From Balneolia bacterium (GTDB lineage Bacteria; Bacteroidota; Rhodothermia; Balneolales; Cyclonatronaceae), in contig PXCK01000103.1 of assembly GCA_003566635.1 (NCBI GenBank), positions 1 to 40,845 on the forward strand: a DNA stretch of 40,845 bases, read 5' to 3'. Each line of letters opens with the position of its first letter. The first letter of the stretch is position 1. The position numbers and the translations under genes were made by a program. Shown piece by piece: positions 16,979 through 25,258 of this stretch. Below the pieces are notes generated by a model. The model was given only the letters and a program-made list of their open reading frames with translations. It did not search any database and had not been told where the DNA came from.

Positions 16979-17152
16979 GTATAAATTTTTAGAGTCAGAG
17001 ATAACTTAGAAAATAAGAAAATATGCTTTCACATTAACGATTTCATTTTTAAGCGTTGAGATTGAGAGCAGGTTAGTTAAACATGTTTGCATACTTTATA
17101 AAACAATTATTTAGAATTTTATATATCCTGAGTTCATTAACACTTTTGAAAA

Positions 17153-17186
17153 TTACCACTGATTAAGCAGATAACCGCAGATTAAT
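17153..17186 (+). repeat. 10-bp-periodic repeat, copy C2 (two units)
   Basis: TTACCACTGATTAAGCAGAT followed by a CCGCAGATTAAT end matches copy C1 at 8101-8144, except that the middle CAGAT decamer is missing. Confidence 0.65.
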
Positions 17187-17410
17187 CACTCTGAGTCGGC
17201 TGCACAGTAGGTAGACTACAGAATAGCCCTGGAGAATAATTTGTGTAGTTAATTTGGTTCAAGGTGGATTCATTTTGATAAAGGAATAACTATAATTGAA
17301 GGCTATGTAAGCAGAATTCTGTCTGATTGTGAATCAACCCGGAGGCTAGCACTTCAAAAATAGCTCCCTATGAAATTACCTGATTGTGACTTGTAACCTC
17401 TACTTTTAAA

Positions 17411-17454
17411 CACAGAGGACAACGAGTAGACCACGGAGTTCCACAGAGCCTGTC
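17411..17454 (+). repeat. 44-bp dispersed repeat, copy B2
   Basis: It matches copy B1 (7781-7824) without gaps at 35 of 44 positions, keeping CACAGAGG, GAGTA, CGGAGTT and CACAGAGC. It is the most diverged of the three copies. Confidence 0.7.
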
Positions 17455-17589
17455 AATACTAGTGCAGTTCTGCATTCTTAAAAATATTGTGCCTCTGTAT
17501 TTCTCAATTGTAAATTAATATGTGCGATGGATAAACCTCATTCTATATACAGCACTATCTAAACGGACAATAATTTCGTATCTTTACGT

Positions 17590-17595
17590 TATAAT
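17590..17595 (+). promoter_or_regulatory. Probable -10 element of ssrA
   Basis: TATAAT lies 20 bases before the mature 5' end of tmRNA, leaving room for a short leader that RNase P would remove. A weak -35 candidate (CGGACA near 17564) is about 20 bases upstream. Confidence 0.45.
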
Positions 17596-17614
17596 ATTTG
17601 TTCTTTAACATATT

Positions 17615-17983
17615 GGGGATGTAACTGGTTTCTACGGGATGCGTGGGATCTCAGATTGCATGTCGAGTTTTCCTTTGATACTCGTAAAAGAACTGAGGAA
17701 CCTTAAATTGTAAGTGACAACTCTTACTCTTACCCGATGGCTGCCTAATACGCACCATCTGTTCCGTTAGCTGCCCGCCTGTTGGCGGCTTTCCGAACAT
17801 CATCCTTTAGCAGGCTGGCATCACCTTTTGGTTGGGAAGTGTGATGCGAGATTTACCGACCTGGCTTCGGAACGCTATGCCAGCCGGCAAACTCCGAGGC
17901 AAGATTCAAACGGCTGAATAAGCATGTAGATATTTGACGGTTCGCCATTTCGGACCCGGGTTCGACTCCCGGCATCTCCACCA
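17615..17983 (+). ncRNA. ssrA: Transfer-messenger RNA (tmRNA)
   Basis: tmRNA rescues stalled ribosomes by acting as alanyl-tRNA and then as a short message that adds a degradation tag. The 5' end GGGGATGTAACTGGTTTCTACGG and 3' end (GGGTTCGACTCCCGG, CATCTCC, ACCA) form the tRNA-like domain. The acceptor stem pairs GGGGATG with CATCTCC and has the expected G-U at the third pair. The TTCGACTC T-loop is canonical. CCA is encoded. At 369 bases and as one piece it is a normal, non-permuted tmRNA. The interior is consistent with the usual pseudoknots, for example the GCCCGCC…GGCGGC stem. A terminator follows at 17997. Confidence 0.97.
17713..17748 (+). other. tmRNA tag-peptide reading frame (SDNSYSYPMAA)
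   Basis: Inside ssrA the frame AGT GAC AAC TCT TAC TCT TAC CCG ATG GCT GCC TAA encodes SDNSYSYPMAA and stops at 17746-17748. It aligns with the ADDYSYAMAA tag I recall for Chlorobi. The resume codon is set at AGT (17713) by that alignment; GTA (17710) is the alternative and would add an N-terminal Val. An in-frame TAA two codons before GTA limits the choices. Proline at the fourth position from the end is unusual. Confidence 0.8.
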
Positions 17984-17996
17984 TATAAAACAATAT

Positions 17997-18032
17997 AGCC
18001 CTTAATTCTTATTGAGTTAAGGGCTTATTTTG
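17997..18032 (+). terminator. Terminator of ssrA
   Basis: A 9-bp perfect stem, AGCCCTTAA (17997-18005) with TTAAGGGCT (18017-18025), is followed by a T-rich run. It lies between convergent ssrA and the TonB receptor gene and could serve both. Confidence 0.8.
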
Positions 18033-18061
18033 TTAATTGGGTAGTTATTTAAGTTCAAATT

Positions 18062-20437
18062 CTAACTATTGAGTCTATTGAATCTCCAAATAAAATTTAA
18101 TCGAAAGCTTCTGGTACTCCACCTGGACTCGTCTTCGCTATAAAAAAATGGTTCATCTATAATTCTTGTTCTGTTGCGTGTATTTAGTAAATCTCTACCA
18201 CTTATAGATAAAGTCGCGTTTCCATCAAACATTCTTATTGAAACACCAGAATTTACTGTATAGGATGATGCATTGCGGCCTTGTGTTGTTTGTCGAGGTC
18301 CACTGTAAGAATACGTTGTTTGAAGATTAATTTGCCGGCTTATGCGCCACTGCAACCTCACACGACCTGAAAACGCTTGTGCAGTTCGTTCAAAGATCTG
18401 ATTATTAAAAATACCCTCTGTATCTGAATAAAAATAATTAGCACTTGCTCTAAGCCTGAGGTCGTTAAATATTCGTTGACTAATGGCTAATTCTGTGCCC
18501 CAATTGGTTTGAGTTGAAAGATTAATTGGAAAACGTGTTGTAACGCCATCATCATTTAGTTGAGTAATTTGTTCAATCACACCTGTTCTGTATCTATGAT
18601 AAATACTTGCTGAAACAGATCCGCTATCCCACAATGTAAGGTAACTTAATTCATACGAATTTGAGAAAACGGGATTCAATTCTGGATTTCCTATAAAAAT
18701 ATCTCTTGAATCACGAAAATTGGAAAAGGGTAATATATTCCTGAACCGTGGGCGGGTTAATCTTCTGCTATAGCTTGCTTGAATTGAATTTCGATTATTG
18801 ATTTCGTAATTCACAAAAAAACTTGGAAATAAATTTAAATAGCGTTGTTCGGCAGTATCACCGTTAAGGGTTAATTCAGTATCAATTCTCGTTTGTTCCA
18901 ACCGTAGACCTGCTTGTGCTGAGAAATCGCCAAATTGTCCAGAGAAAATTCCATAGGTAGCATTAATATTTTGCGTATATCGAAAGTTATCATTGAAGCC
19001 ATCAAAAGGTACCCATTCATTATTTTGTAATTCTTCGACTCTGTATTGATTATCAACCCAACGAATCGAAGATCTTAAACCTGCTTCCATTTCCATAAAC
19101 TCGCCTATCGGTCTTACATAATCCACATTAAAACGTAGGTTAGTTACTTCCTCTTGGTTATCAGTTCGTTGAACTGATATGTCGGATCCGGTTAATTGAT
19201 CAAACTCTCTTAAATTTGAATTGTCCATTTCGGGTTGATAATCAACTTGAAAATCTGCGGTAAGTTTTTCATCGTTGTTGTTGGATATATTGAATTCATA
19301 TTTTAGATCAAACTCAAAATTTGTTCTTTCAGAGTCTTCTAAATCTTCTCGAAAAACTTCTCTTAGCATAGTGCCGCTTAAGTCCATATCTCTGTAAAAA
19401 GTATCAGAAGTATTACTTCGGTCACGGTATCGGAAAAAAACAGATGGTGTTAAAATTTGTTGTTCTCCTAGAAATATTTCGGCACCAACTCTAACGTCGC
19501 CACCAAATTCTTCTCTAATTCGTTCTTGATCTTGTGAGTACACGAAAGAAGTATCAGGAGAATTAAACTGCTGAAATCGGCTTCTCTCGGATGGTCTGTC
19601 TCTGTATCTAAACCCAAAATTCGTAAACCAATTTGCATTGTTGGTCATGAAGTTAAGGTTGGTCGAGAGTCGATAATCATCAGGTGTTCCAAATCTTGTA
19701 GAAATTGAACCATTTAAGCCAACAGCTCGATTTCTTTTTAACACAATGTTTATAATTCCGGCATCTCCTTGTGCGCCATATCTGGCTGATGGGTTTGTAA
19801 TTACTTCGACACGCTCAATATAATCAGAAGGAATAGCTTCAAGAGCAGAAGTTCCATCTCTGAGAAGGGGTGAAGGTCTACCATTAATGAGTACGGTTAC
19901 ATTTTCACTTCCTCTTAAACTTATGTTTCCCTCAAAATCTGTTTCAATAGAGGGAATAGTTTCCATCATATCCAAAACTGACCCACCAATTACTTCCATT
20001 TCGTTATCTGGCCTAAAAATGCGTCTGTCAAATCTCATTTCCATTACCGCAGGTTCAGATTCTACAACTACTTCATCTAATTCAGTAGTATCGGGAGATA
20101 ATGAGATTTCACCAAGATTTAGAATAGAAGCGGTTAAATCAATTTCTTTTTCAATAGTTTCGAATGAAATAAAAGATATTTCAAGAATATATGTACCTGC
20201 TTCATAAACGAATTCAAATGATCCATCCAACCCACTAGTTGTACCAGTTAGTAAGTTGCGTTCGGTAGAATAAAGAGCTATCGTAGCACCTGTAATAGGT
20301 TCGTTATCATCATCAATCAAAATACCTTTAACAGTTACATTGCTATCAAAGTGTGGTACAGATTTAGATTCAACGTTCAAAAAAAACAGAACTAATGCCG
20401 AGATAATAATTTTTGATTGTAGAATAAATACATTCAT
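18062..20437 (-). CDS. TonB-dependent outer-membrane receptor with CarboxypepD-regulatory-like domain
   Basis: This 791-residue outer-membrane protein has a signal peptide (ILQSKIIISALVLFFLNVES). Residues about 35-115 are a carboxypeptidase-regulatory-like beta-sandwich (GILIDDDNEPITGATIALYS … GTYILEISFISFE), typical of this phylum group. A TonB-box-like segment (LDEVVVESEP) leads to the plug domain (about 125-240), with SVLDMMETIPSIETDFEGNI, VLINGRPSPLL and IERVEVITNPSARYGAQGDAGIINIVLKR. The rest is a beta-barrel rich in alternating aromatic and polar residues, ending WRFNRLNS. The barrel type resembles the Bacteroidota outer-membrane beta-barrel family rather than SusC, and no SusD gene is adjacent. 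The ligand cannot be inferred. The gene stands alone on the minus strand between the ssrA terminator and the 245-base region before divergent rpiB. Confidence 0.9.
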   Translation of the reverse strand: MNVFILQSKIIISALVLFFLNVESKSVPHFDSNVTVKGILIDDDNEPITGATIALYSTERNLLTGTTSGLDGSFEFVYEAGTYILEISFISFETIEKEIDLTASILNLGEISLSPDTTELDEVVVESEPAVMEMRFDRRIFRPDNEMEVIGGSVLDMMETIPSIETDFEGNISLRGSENVTVLINGRPSPLLRDGTSALEAIPSDYIERVEVITNPSARYGAQGDAGIINIVLKRNRAVGLNGSISTRFGTPDDYRLSTNLNFMTNNANWFTNFGFRYRDRPSERSRFQQFNSPDTSFVYSQDQERIREEFGGDVRVGAEIFLGEQQILTPSVFFRYRDRSNTSDTFYRDMDLSGTMLREVFREDLEDSERTNFEFDLKYEFNISNNNDEKLTADFQVDYQPEMDNSNLREFDQLTGSDISVQRTDNQEEVTNLRFNVDYVRPIGEFMEMEAGLRSSIRWVDNQYRVEELQNNEWVPFDGFNDNFRYTQNINATYGIFSGQFGDFSAQAGLRLEQTRIDTELTLNGDTAEQRYLNLFPSFFVNYEINNRNSIQASYSRRLTRPRFRNILPFSNFRDSRDIFIGNPELNPVFSNSYELSYLTLWDSGSVSASIYHRYRTGVIEQITQLNDDGVTTRFPINLSTQTNWGTELAISQRIFNDLRLRASANYFYSDTEGIFNNQIFERTAQAFSGRVRLQWRISRQINLQTTYSYSGPRQTTQGRNASSYTVNSGVSIRMFDGNATLSISGRDLLNTRNRTRIIDEPFFYSEDESRWSTRSFRLNFIWRFNRLNS

Positions 20438-20682
20438 AATAAGTAAAACTTAAAACAGGTAAGTATCAATCCGTATTTGTCAGAATTTGAAAAACCTTTA
20501 CATAAGTAAAGCAAAACATAGATTCTCTTCATACTTAATTATGAAGCACACTCATTGTTGGCTGATTATTTCTTACACCAAAATGGGTTATTGAATCTTT
20601 GAAATGGGACTAATCACTCGTTAATTTATCGTATATTTAAACTCTTTCAATTAAACACTCGCAATTAAAATAGTTAGCTTAA

Positions 20683-21105
20683 ATGATCATACCTATTGCT
20701 TCTGACCACGCAGGATTTCCTACCAAAGAGACTGTAAAAAAGATTCTTGAAGAGCTTGGCCATATGCCTGTCGATTACGGTACACATTCCGAAGATTCGG
20801 TAGATTATCCCGATTTTGGCAAACTCGTAGCTGCTTCCGTTGCTGATAATGAATATGAAAAAGGAATTTTAGTTTGCGGCTCAGGTCAGGGAATGTGTAT
20901 GACGGCAAATAAGTTTCCATCTGTTAGAGCAGCTTTGGCCTGGACGCCTGAAATTGCCGAACTATCCGTTAAGCACAATAAATCAAATGTGTTATGTTTA
21001 CCGGGTCGTTTTTTAAATGAGGATCAAATTCGAGAAATTGTATCATCATGGATGAACAGCGAATTTGAAGGTGGCCGCCATCAAAGACGAATTGACAAAA
21101 TTTAA
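20683..21105 (+). CDS. rpiB: Ribose-5-phosphate isomerase B
   Basis: RpiB interconverts ribose-5-phosphate and ribulose-5-phosphate in the pentose-phosphate pathway. The 140-residue protein shows SDHAG near the N-terminus, the active-site Cys65 in GILVCGSGQGMCMTANK and the catalytic His98 in KHNKSNVLCLPGR. Small departures from E. coli RpiB (HNK for HND, LPGR for LGAR) are compatible with function. It is the first gene of a five-gene co-directional run (glyA, tatC, rimO and ygfA follow with gaps of 18, 32, 13 and 5 bases), so a promoter is expected in the 245 bases upstream; TATATTTA about 45 bases before the ATG is a possible -10. Confidence 0.94.
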   Translation: MIIPIASDHAGFPTKETVKKILEELGHMPVDYGTHSEDSVDYPDFGKLVAASVADNEYEKGILVCGSGQGMCMTANKFPSVRAALAWTPEIAELSVKHNKSNVLCLPGRFLNEDQIREIVSSWMNSEFEGGRHQRRIDKI

Positions 21106-21123
21106 TTATCAACCTATACAACT

Positions 21124-22428
21124 ATGATCAACAATAGATTAGCACAACAAGACCCCGAAGTTTATACACTTATTGAAAAGGAAACAGAGCGTCAAAATTT
21201 TGGAGCTGAACTCATTGCATCCGAAAATTTTGCATCACGGGCTGTAATCGAGGCATTGGGCTCTACACTCACTAATAAATATGCAGAGGGATTGCCCGGT
21301 AAAAGGTATTACGGTGGTTGTAAACATGTTGATGTTATCGAAGATTTAGCACGCGACAGGGCGAAGGAATTATTTGGTGCTGAATGGGCGAATGTTCAGC
21401 CTCACTCCGGGGCTCAGGCAAATGCAGCAGTATATCTTAAGTTTATGAAGCCGGGTGAGAAACTACTCGGGTTTGACCTTTCACATGGCGGACATTTAAC
21501 ACACGGGTCGCCGGTCAACTTTAGTGGTATGACGTATGAAGCCCATTTTTATGGAGTTGAAAAAGAAACCGGACGCCTGGATTACAACAAAATTCGTGAA
21601 AAAGCCCGTGAGGTGAAACCAAAAATGATTTCAATTGGAGCATCGGCTTACACGCGAGATTTCGATTATGAAGCTTTTCGTGATATAGCCGACGAGGTAG
21701 ATGCCCTGCTTTGGATGGATATGGCGCACACAGCAGGGTTGATTGCAGCAAAATTGTTGAACGACCCGCTTCCGTGGACGCATGTTGTAACCACAACTAC
21801 CCACAAAACCTTGAGAGGTCCGCGCGGTGGATTAATTTTGGTTGGTCGCAATACTGAGAATACCCTAGGCGAAGTTGCGCCAAAATCCGGTCGTGTAAAA
21901 AACTGGGGTGAAATTTTAGATAGTGGTGTATTCCCGGGAATTCAGGGTGGACCACTTATGCATGGTGTTGGTGCGAAAGCTGTTGCGTTTGGTGAGGCTT
22001 TACAGCCTGAATTCAAAGAATATCAAAAGCAAGTTATTAAAAATGCGAAAGCTATGGCGGCTGCTTTCGTTGAGATGGGTTATAATCTTGTGAGTGGTGG
22101 AACCGATAATCATTTGATGCTCATTGATTTACGAAATAAAGGTATAACCGGTAAAACCGCAGAACAGGCATTGGGTCAGGCAGAAATCACCGTTAATAAA
22201 AATATGGTACCCTTCGATACCGAAAGCCCATTTGTTACATCAGGAATTCGTATCGGAACCCCTGCAATGACAACACGCGGCATGAAAGAACCTGAGTTTG
22301 AATACATGGCAAAGCTGATTGATAAAGTTTTAATGAATGCAGAAAGCGAAGAAACGCATAATACCGTTGCTGCCGAAATTCGTGCACTTTGCGAGCGATT
22401 CCCGCTTTACGACTTTGCAGCACTTTAA
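21124..22428 (+). CDS. glyA: Serine hydroxymethyltransferase
   Basis: GlyA converts serine and tetrahydrofolate to glycine and 5,10-methylene-THF, the main source of one-carbon units. It is a cytosolic PLP enzyme of fold type I. The 434-residue product has ELIASENF and [14 protein letters not shown] near the N-terminus, [11 protein letters not shown] for cofactor phosphate binding, and the PLP-binding Lys228 in [28 protein letters not shown] near the C-terminus is also a family signature. It follows rpiB by 18 bases and shares a transcript with ygfA, another folate enzyme that salvages the 5-formyl-THF formed as a by-product of SHMT. That gives the operon a partial one-carbon theme. Confidence 0.97.
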   Translation: MINNRLAQQDPEVYTLIEKETERQNFGAELIASENFASRAVIEALGSTLTNKYAEGLPGKRYYGGCKHVDVIEDLARDRAKELFGAEWANVQPHSGAQANAAVYLKFMKPGEKLLGFDLSHGGHLTHGSPVNFSGMTYEAHFYGVEKETGRLDYNKIREKAREVKPKMISIGASAYTRDFDYEAFRDIADEVDALLWMDMAHTAGLIAAKLLNDPLPWTHVVTTTTHKTLRGPRGGLILVGRNTENTLGEVAPKSGRVKNWGEILDSGVFPGIQGGPLMHGVGAKAVAFGEALQPEFKEYQKQVIKNAKAMAAAFVEMGYNLVSGGTDNHLMLIDLRNKGITGKTAEQALGQAEITVNKNMVPFDTESPFVTSGIRIGTPAMTTRGMKEPEFEYMAKLIDKVLMNAESEETHNTVAAEIRALCERFPLYDFAAL

Positions 22429-22460
22429 CTCTTTTATCACACTTAAACTAAAGTCAGATT

Positions 22461-23312
22461 GTGGCTGATACGGCTCAACGAAAAATAATGGACAGGGATT
22501 TGCCGAAAGCGGAAATTCCCAAACTGAAAACCGATGAGATGGCTTTCCTCGATCACCTCGAGGAACTGCGCTGGCGCCTTATAAAAGGGTTGTTGGCTGT
22601 AGTTGGAGGCGTTGTAATTGCTTTCATTTTTTCGGATTACTTGATTGATGTTGTGCTCCTGGGCCCGGCCTATGCTGACTTTTTCGTTTATCGGTTTGTC
22701 GGAATTGATGCAGTTGATCTGGTTTTGCAGAACAGGCGCTTACCCGGTCAGTTTTTTACCTTTTGGGGAACTTTGTTGATTAGTGGTTTCATCATTGGGT
22801 CTCCCTTTTTCATATATCAATTATGGAAGTTTGTTGAGCCCGCAATGCATGCAAACGAAAAAAGCAAAACCCGATTCACTGTTTTTATGATTATAGGGCT
22901 TTTCCTGTTTGGAGTTGCATTTGGGTATATGGTATTAACACCATTTGCTATTCAATTCTTTGCTCAGTTTACCATCTCAGATGCTGTCCGCAACGATATT
23001 GATATCAACGCTTATTTTTCATCCCTTACTATGTGGGTGTTAGCTTGTGGTATCATTTTCCAGTTGCCTATGGTGAGTTATACCCTATCGAAAATTGGTC
23101 TTGTTACGCCGGAATTAATGCGTCAATATCGTAAGGTTGCCATCGTAATTTGTTTTTTACTTTCAGCATTTATCACCCCGCCTGATCCGGTTTCCCAATT
23201 TTTAATTGCCATACCACTTATTTTGCTATATCAATTCAGTATTTATGTTAGCAAGGTTGTTACACGAAAACGGAATAAAGAAATCTGGGGTAGTGAAACG
23301 CCTCCGGTCTAA
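22461..23312 (+). CDS. tatC: TatC, twin-arginine translocase subunit
   Basis: TatC is the multi-spanning core of the Tat system; it binds twin-arginine signal peptides and exports folded proteins. The 283-residue frame starts at GTG. An internal ATG at residue 10 is possible, but the GTG gives normal spacing from glyA. The family motif FLDHLEELRWRL occurs near residue 30, followed by six membrane segments. Other signatures are the FWGTLLISGFIIGSPFFIYQLWKFVEPA block with the conserved Glu, and ACGIIFQLPMVSYTLSKIGLVTPELMRQYRK. No tatA gene is adjacent, so the small subunit must be encoded elsewhere. A basic cytoplasmic tail (TRKRNKEIW) ends the protein. Confidence 0.95.
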   Translation: MADTAQRKIMDRDLPKAEIPKLKTDEMAFLDHLEELRWRLIKGLLAVVGGVVIAFIFSDYLIDVVLLGPAYADFFVYRFVGIDAVDLVLQNRRLPGQFFTFWGTLLISGFIIGSPFFIYQLWKFVEPAMHANEKSKTRFTVFMIIGLFLFGVAFGYMVLTPFAIQFFAQFTISDAVRNDIDINAYFSSLTMWVLACGIIFQLPMVSYTLSKIGLVTPELMRQYRKVAIVICFLLSAFITPPDPVSQFLIAIPLILLYQFSIYVSKVVTRKRNKEIWGSETPPV

Positions 23313-23325
23313 ACGAGTTTAGTAA

Positions 23326-24645
23326 ATGAAAACCAAACTTCCCAATATTCACGTCTATACCCTCGGTTGTTCTAAGAATCAGGTTGATTCCGAAGTTTTA
23401 TCGGCCCAGCTTAAGGCAAATCAATTTGGCTTAAGTGATGAAGCCGAAAATTCCGATGTTGTCATTATCAACACTTGCGGTTTTATAGAATCGGCAAAGC
23501 AGGAATCTATCGATCATATTTTGCAAGGTGTCAGACTTAAAGAAGAGGGTAAAATCAACAAGTTACTTGTTATGGGATGTTTATCCGAACGGTATGCCGA
23601 TGACTTAAGGTCTGAAATCCCCGAGGTTGACAACTATTTTGGTACAAATCACCTGCCTCAAATTTTAGAAGAACTTGGCGGGAAGTATAAGTATGATTTG
23701 ATAGGTGAACGCGAACTCTCGACACCGAAACATTTTGCGTACTTCAAAATTTCGGAAGGGTGTGATAATCCATGCTCATTTTGTGCGATACCCATTATGC
23801 GAGGCGGGCATCAATCCAAAAGTATGGAAGATTTGATTGCTGAGGCACAGCGTTTAAAAGCATCAGGTGTTAAAGAATTGATTTTGATTGGTCAGGATTT
23901 AACGTACTACGGCTTAGACCTATACGGCGGGCGTAAATTAGATGAACTCTTGTTGCGGTTGTCCGATATTGGTTTTGACTGGATTCGTCTTTTGTACGCT
24001 TATCCTGCAAAATTCCCGACTCAGATTTTGCCCGTCATTCGTGAACGTGAGAACATTTGCAATTATTTGGATATGCCTATCCAGCATACATCTACCAATG
24101 TGTTAAAATCGATGCGACGTGGTGTAACCGAAAACCGATTGAGAGATTTATTGGCGCAAATTCGGGATGAAGTTCCGGGAATTCGTTTGCGTACTACCTT
24201 AATAATCGGCTACCCAAATGAAACCCGTGAGGATTTCGATTCCATGAAAGAATTCCTTAATGAAGTACGCTTTCATCGTTTGGGTGTTTTTCCTTATTCA
24301 TTGGAAGATGATACCACAGCTTATCCGCTTGGAGATCCGATTTCATCCAAAGAGAAGATGAAGCGGGTTAAGGAAATCATGGACCTGCAGGAAGACATTT
24401 CTATGGATTACAATATGGAATTGATAGGGCAGGAGATGAAGGTTTTAGTTGATCGGATTGAACATGGCGTTGCTTATGGCAGAACGGAGTATGATTGTCC
24501 GGAGGTTGATAACGAATGTATAATCGATTGTGCCAGAGAAGGTTTTGATGTTCGTGATTTACGCGAAGGCGAATTCTATAATGTTGAGATTTCTGATGTG
24601 CAGCCGTTTGATTTATTTGCTGAGTTAATTGGCCCTGCAAAGTAG
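23326..24645 (+). CDS. rimO: Ribosomal protein S12 methylthiotransferase
   Basis: RimO is a radical-SAM enzyme that adds a methylthio group to the conserved Asp of ribosomal protein S12. The 439-residue product has the three-part structure of the family: an N-terminal UPF0004 domain with cluster ligands Cys15 (YTLGCSKNQVDSE), Cys51 (NTCGF) and Cys85 (MGCLSERY); the radical-SAM domain with Cys146-x3-Cys150-x2-Cys153 (EGCDNPCSFCAIP); and a C-terminal TRAM domain (about 375-439). GCSKNQVDSE rather than GCQMN distinguishes it from the tRNA enzyme MiaB. It lies 13 bases after tatC and 5 bases before ygfA. Confidence 0.95.
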   Translation: MKTKLPNIHVYTLGCSKNQVDSEVLSAQLKANQFGLSDEAENSDVVIINTCGFIESAKQESIDHILQGVRLKEEGKINKLLVMGCLSERYADDLRSEIPEVDNYFGTNHLPQILEELGGKYKYDLIGERELSTPKHFAYFKISEGCDNPCSFCAIPIMRGGHQSKSMEDLIAEAQRLKASGVKELILIGQDLTYYGLDLYGGRKLDELLLRLSDIGFDWIRLLYAYPAKFPTQILPVIRERENICNYLDMPIQHTSTNVLKSMRRGVTENRLRDLLAQIRDEVPGIRLRTTLIIGYPNETREDFDSMKEFLNEVRFHRLGVFPYSLEDDTTAYPLGDPISSKEKMKRVKEIMDLQEDISMDYNMELIGQEMKVLVDRIEHGVAYGRTEYDCPEVDNECIIDCAREGFDVRDLREGEFYNVEISDVQPFDLFAELIGPAK

Positions 24646-24650
24646 GCTTT

Positions 24651-25199
24651 ATGGTTGATAAGAACGAAATTCGCAGGAAGCTACGGGATATTCGTTCAGG
24701 ATTATCACTTGAACAGGTAAGTTTGCTATCAGCAAAAATCCAAAAGAGAGTTATTGAGACTGATGCGTTTAAGAACGCCAAAAATGTAAGTTGCTATTCC
24801 AATATCCCTAAATTTTGTGAAGTCGAAACAGATTTGTTGATTGATGCTTGTCTTAATAGTAGGAAAATTCTATCTATGCCGGTAATTCATGAGGATGGTG
24901 TTTCATTAATTCACAGAAAAGTTGATTCTACTGATTCACTCATCCAGAATAAATGGGGTGTTCGGGAGCCGGTTGATGGTGAAATAATGAATCCGGCTGA
25001 TATGGATTTGGTGATTGTACCAATGGTTGGGGCGGATTATCAAAGAAACCGAATGGGATATGGGAAAGGATTTTATGATCGTTTTTTATCCCAAACGAAG
25101 GCCATTAAAATTGGGCTTTGTTATGAGTGTTGTATGATTGATGCCTTACCAACTGAACCTCACGATATCAAAATGGATATGATTATTACAGAGGGGTAA
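24651..25199 (+). CDS. ygfA: 5-formyltetrahydrofolate cyclo-ligase
   Basis: This ATP-dependent enzyme converts 5-formyl-THF to 5,10-methenyl-THF, returning an SHMT side product to the folate pool. The 182-residue length is normal. Visible are the N-terminal basic stretch (KNEIRRKLRDIRSGLS), a central LVIVPMVGADYQRNRMGYGKGFYDRFL block, in which GYGKGFYDR is the nucleotide-site signature (usually GYGGGYYDR), and a C-terminal IKMDMIITEG close to the family ending D-x-x-v-T-e. As the last gene of the rpiB-glyA-tatC-rimO-ygfA run, its place with glyA is functionally sensible. The hairpin at 25220-25238 lies about 20 bases beyond the stop. Confidence 0.92.
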   Translation: MVDKNEIRRKLRDIRSGLSLEQVSLLSAKIQKRVIETDAFKNAKNVSCYSNIPKFCEVETDLLIDACLNSRKILSMPVIHEDGVSLIHRKVDSTDSLIQNKWGVREPVDGEIMNPADMDLVIVPMVGADYQRNRMGYGKGFYDRFLSQTKAIKIGLCYECCMIDALPTEPHDIKMDMIITEG

Positions 25200-25212
25200 G
25201 CTTGCGAGAAAC

Positions 25213-25238
25213 AAAAAAACGCCGGACAAAATCCGGCG
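25213..25238 (-). terminator. Terminator between ygfA and the convergent S9 peptidase gene
   Basis: Stem CGCCGGA (25220-25226) with TCCGGCG (25232-25238) and a 5-base loop. On the minus strand the stem is followed by seven T, so it mainly serves the minus-strand peptidase gene; on the plus strand the tail is poor. Confidence 0.8.
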
Positions 25239-25258
25239 CTTCAATAAATACAAAATAA

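Larger units (their letters stand above)
16979..17614. other. Gene-free stretch between the antiporter and tmRNA genes
   Basis: The two genes are divergent across 636 bases. The stretch holds repeat copies C2 (17153-17186) and B2 (17411-17454) and the tmRNA promoter-like box near 17590. I see no gene or further RNA. Confidence 0.6.

Noticed and set aside
17941-17983. A separate tRNA gene ending in CCA
   Set aside because: The T-arm and acceptor end belong to tmRNA; the matching 5' acceptor strand is at 17615 and there is no anticodon arm.
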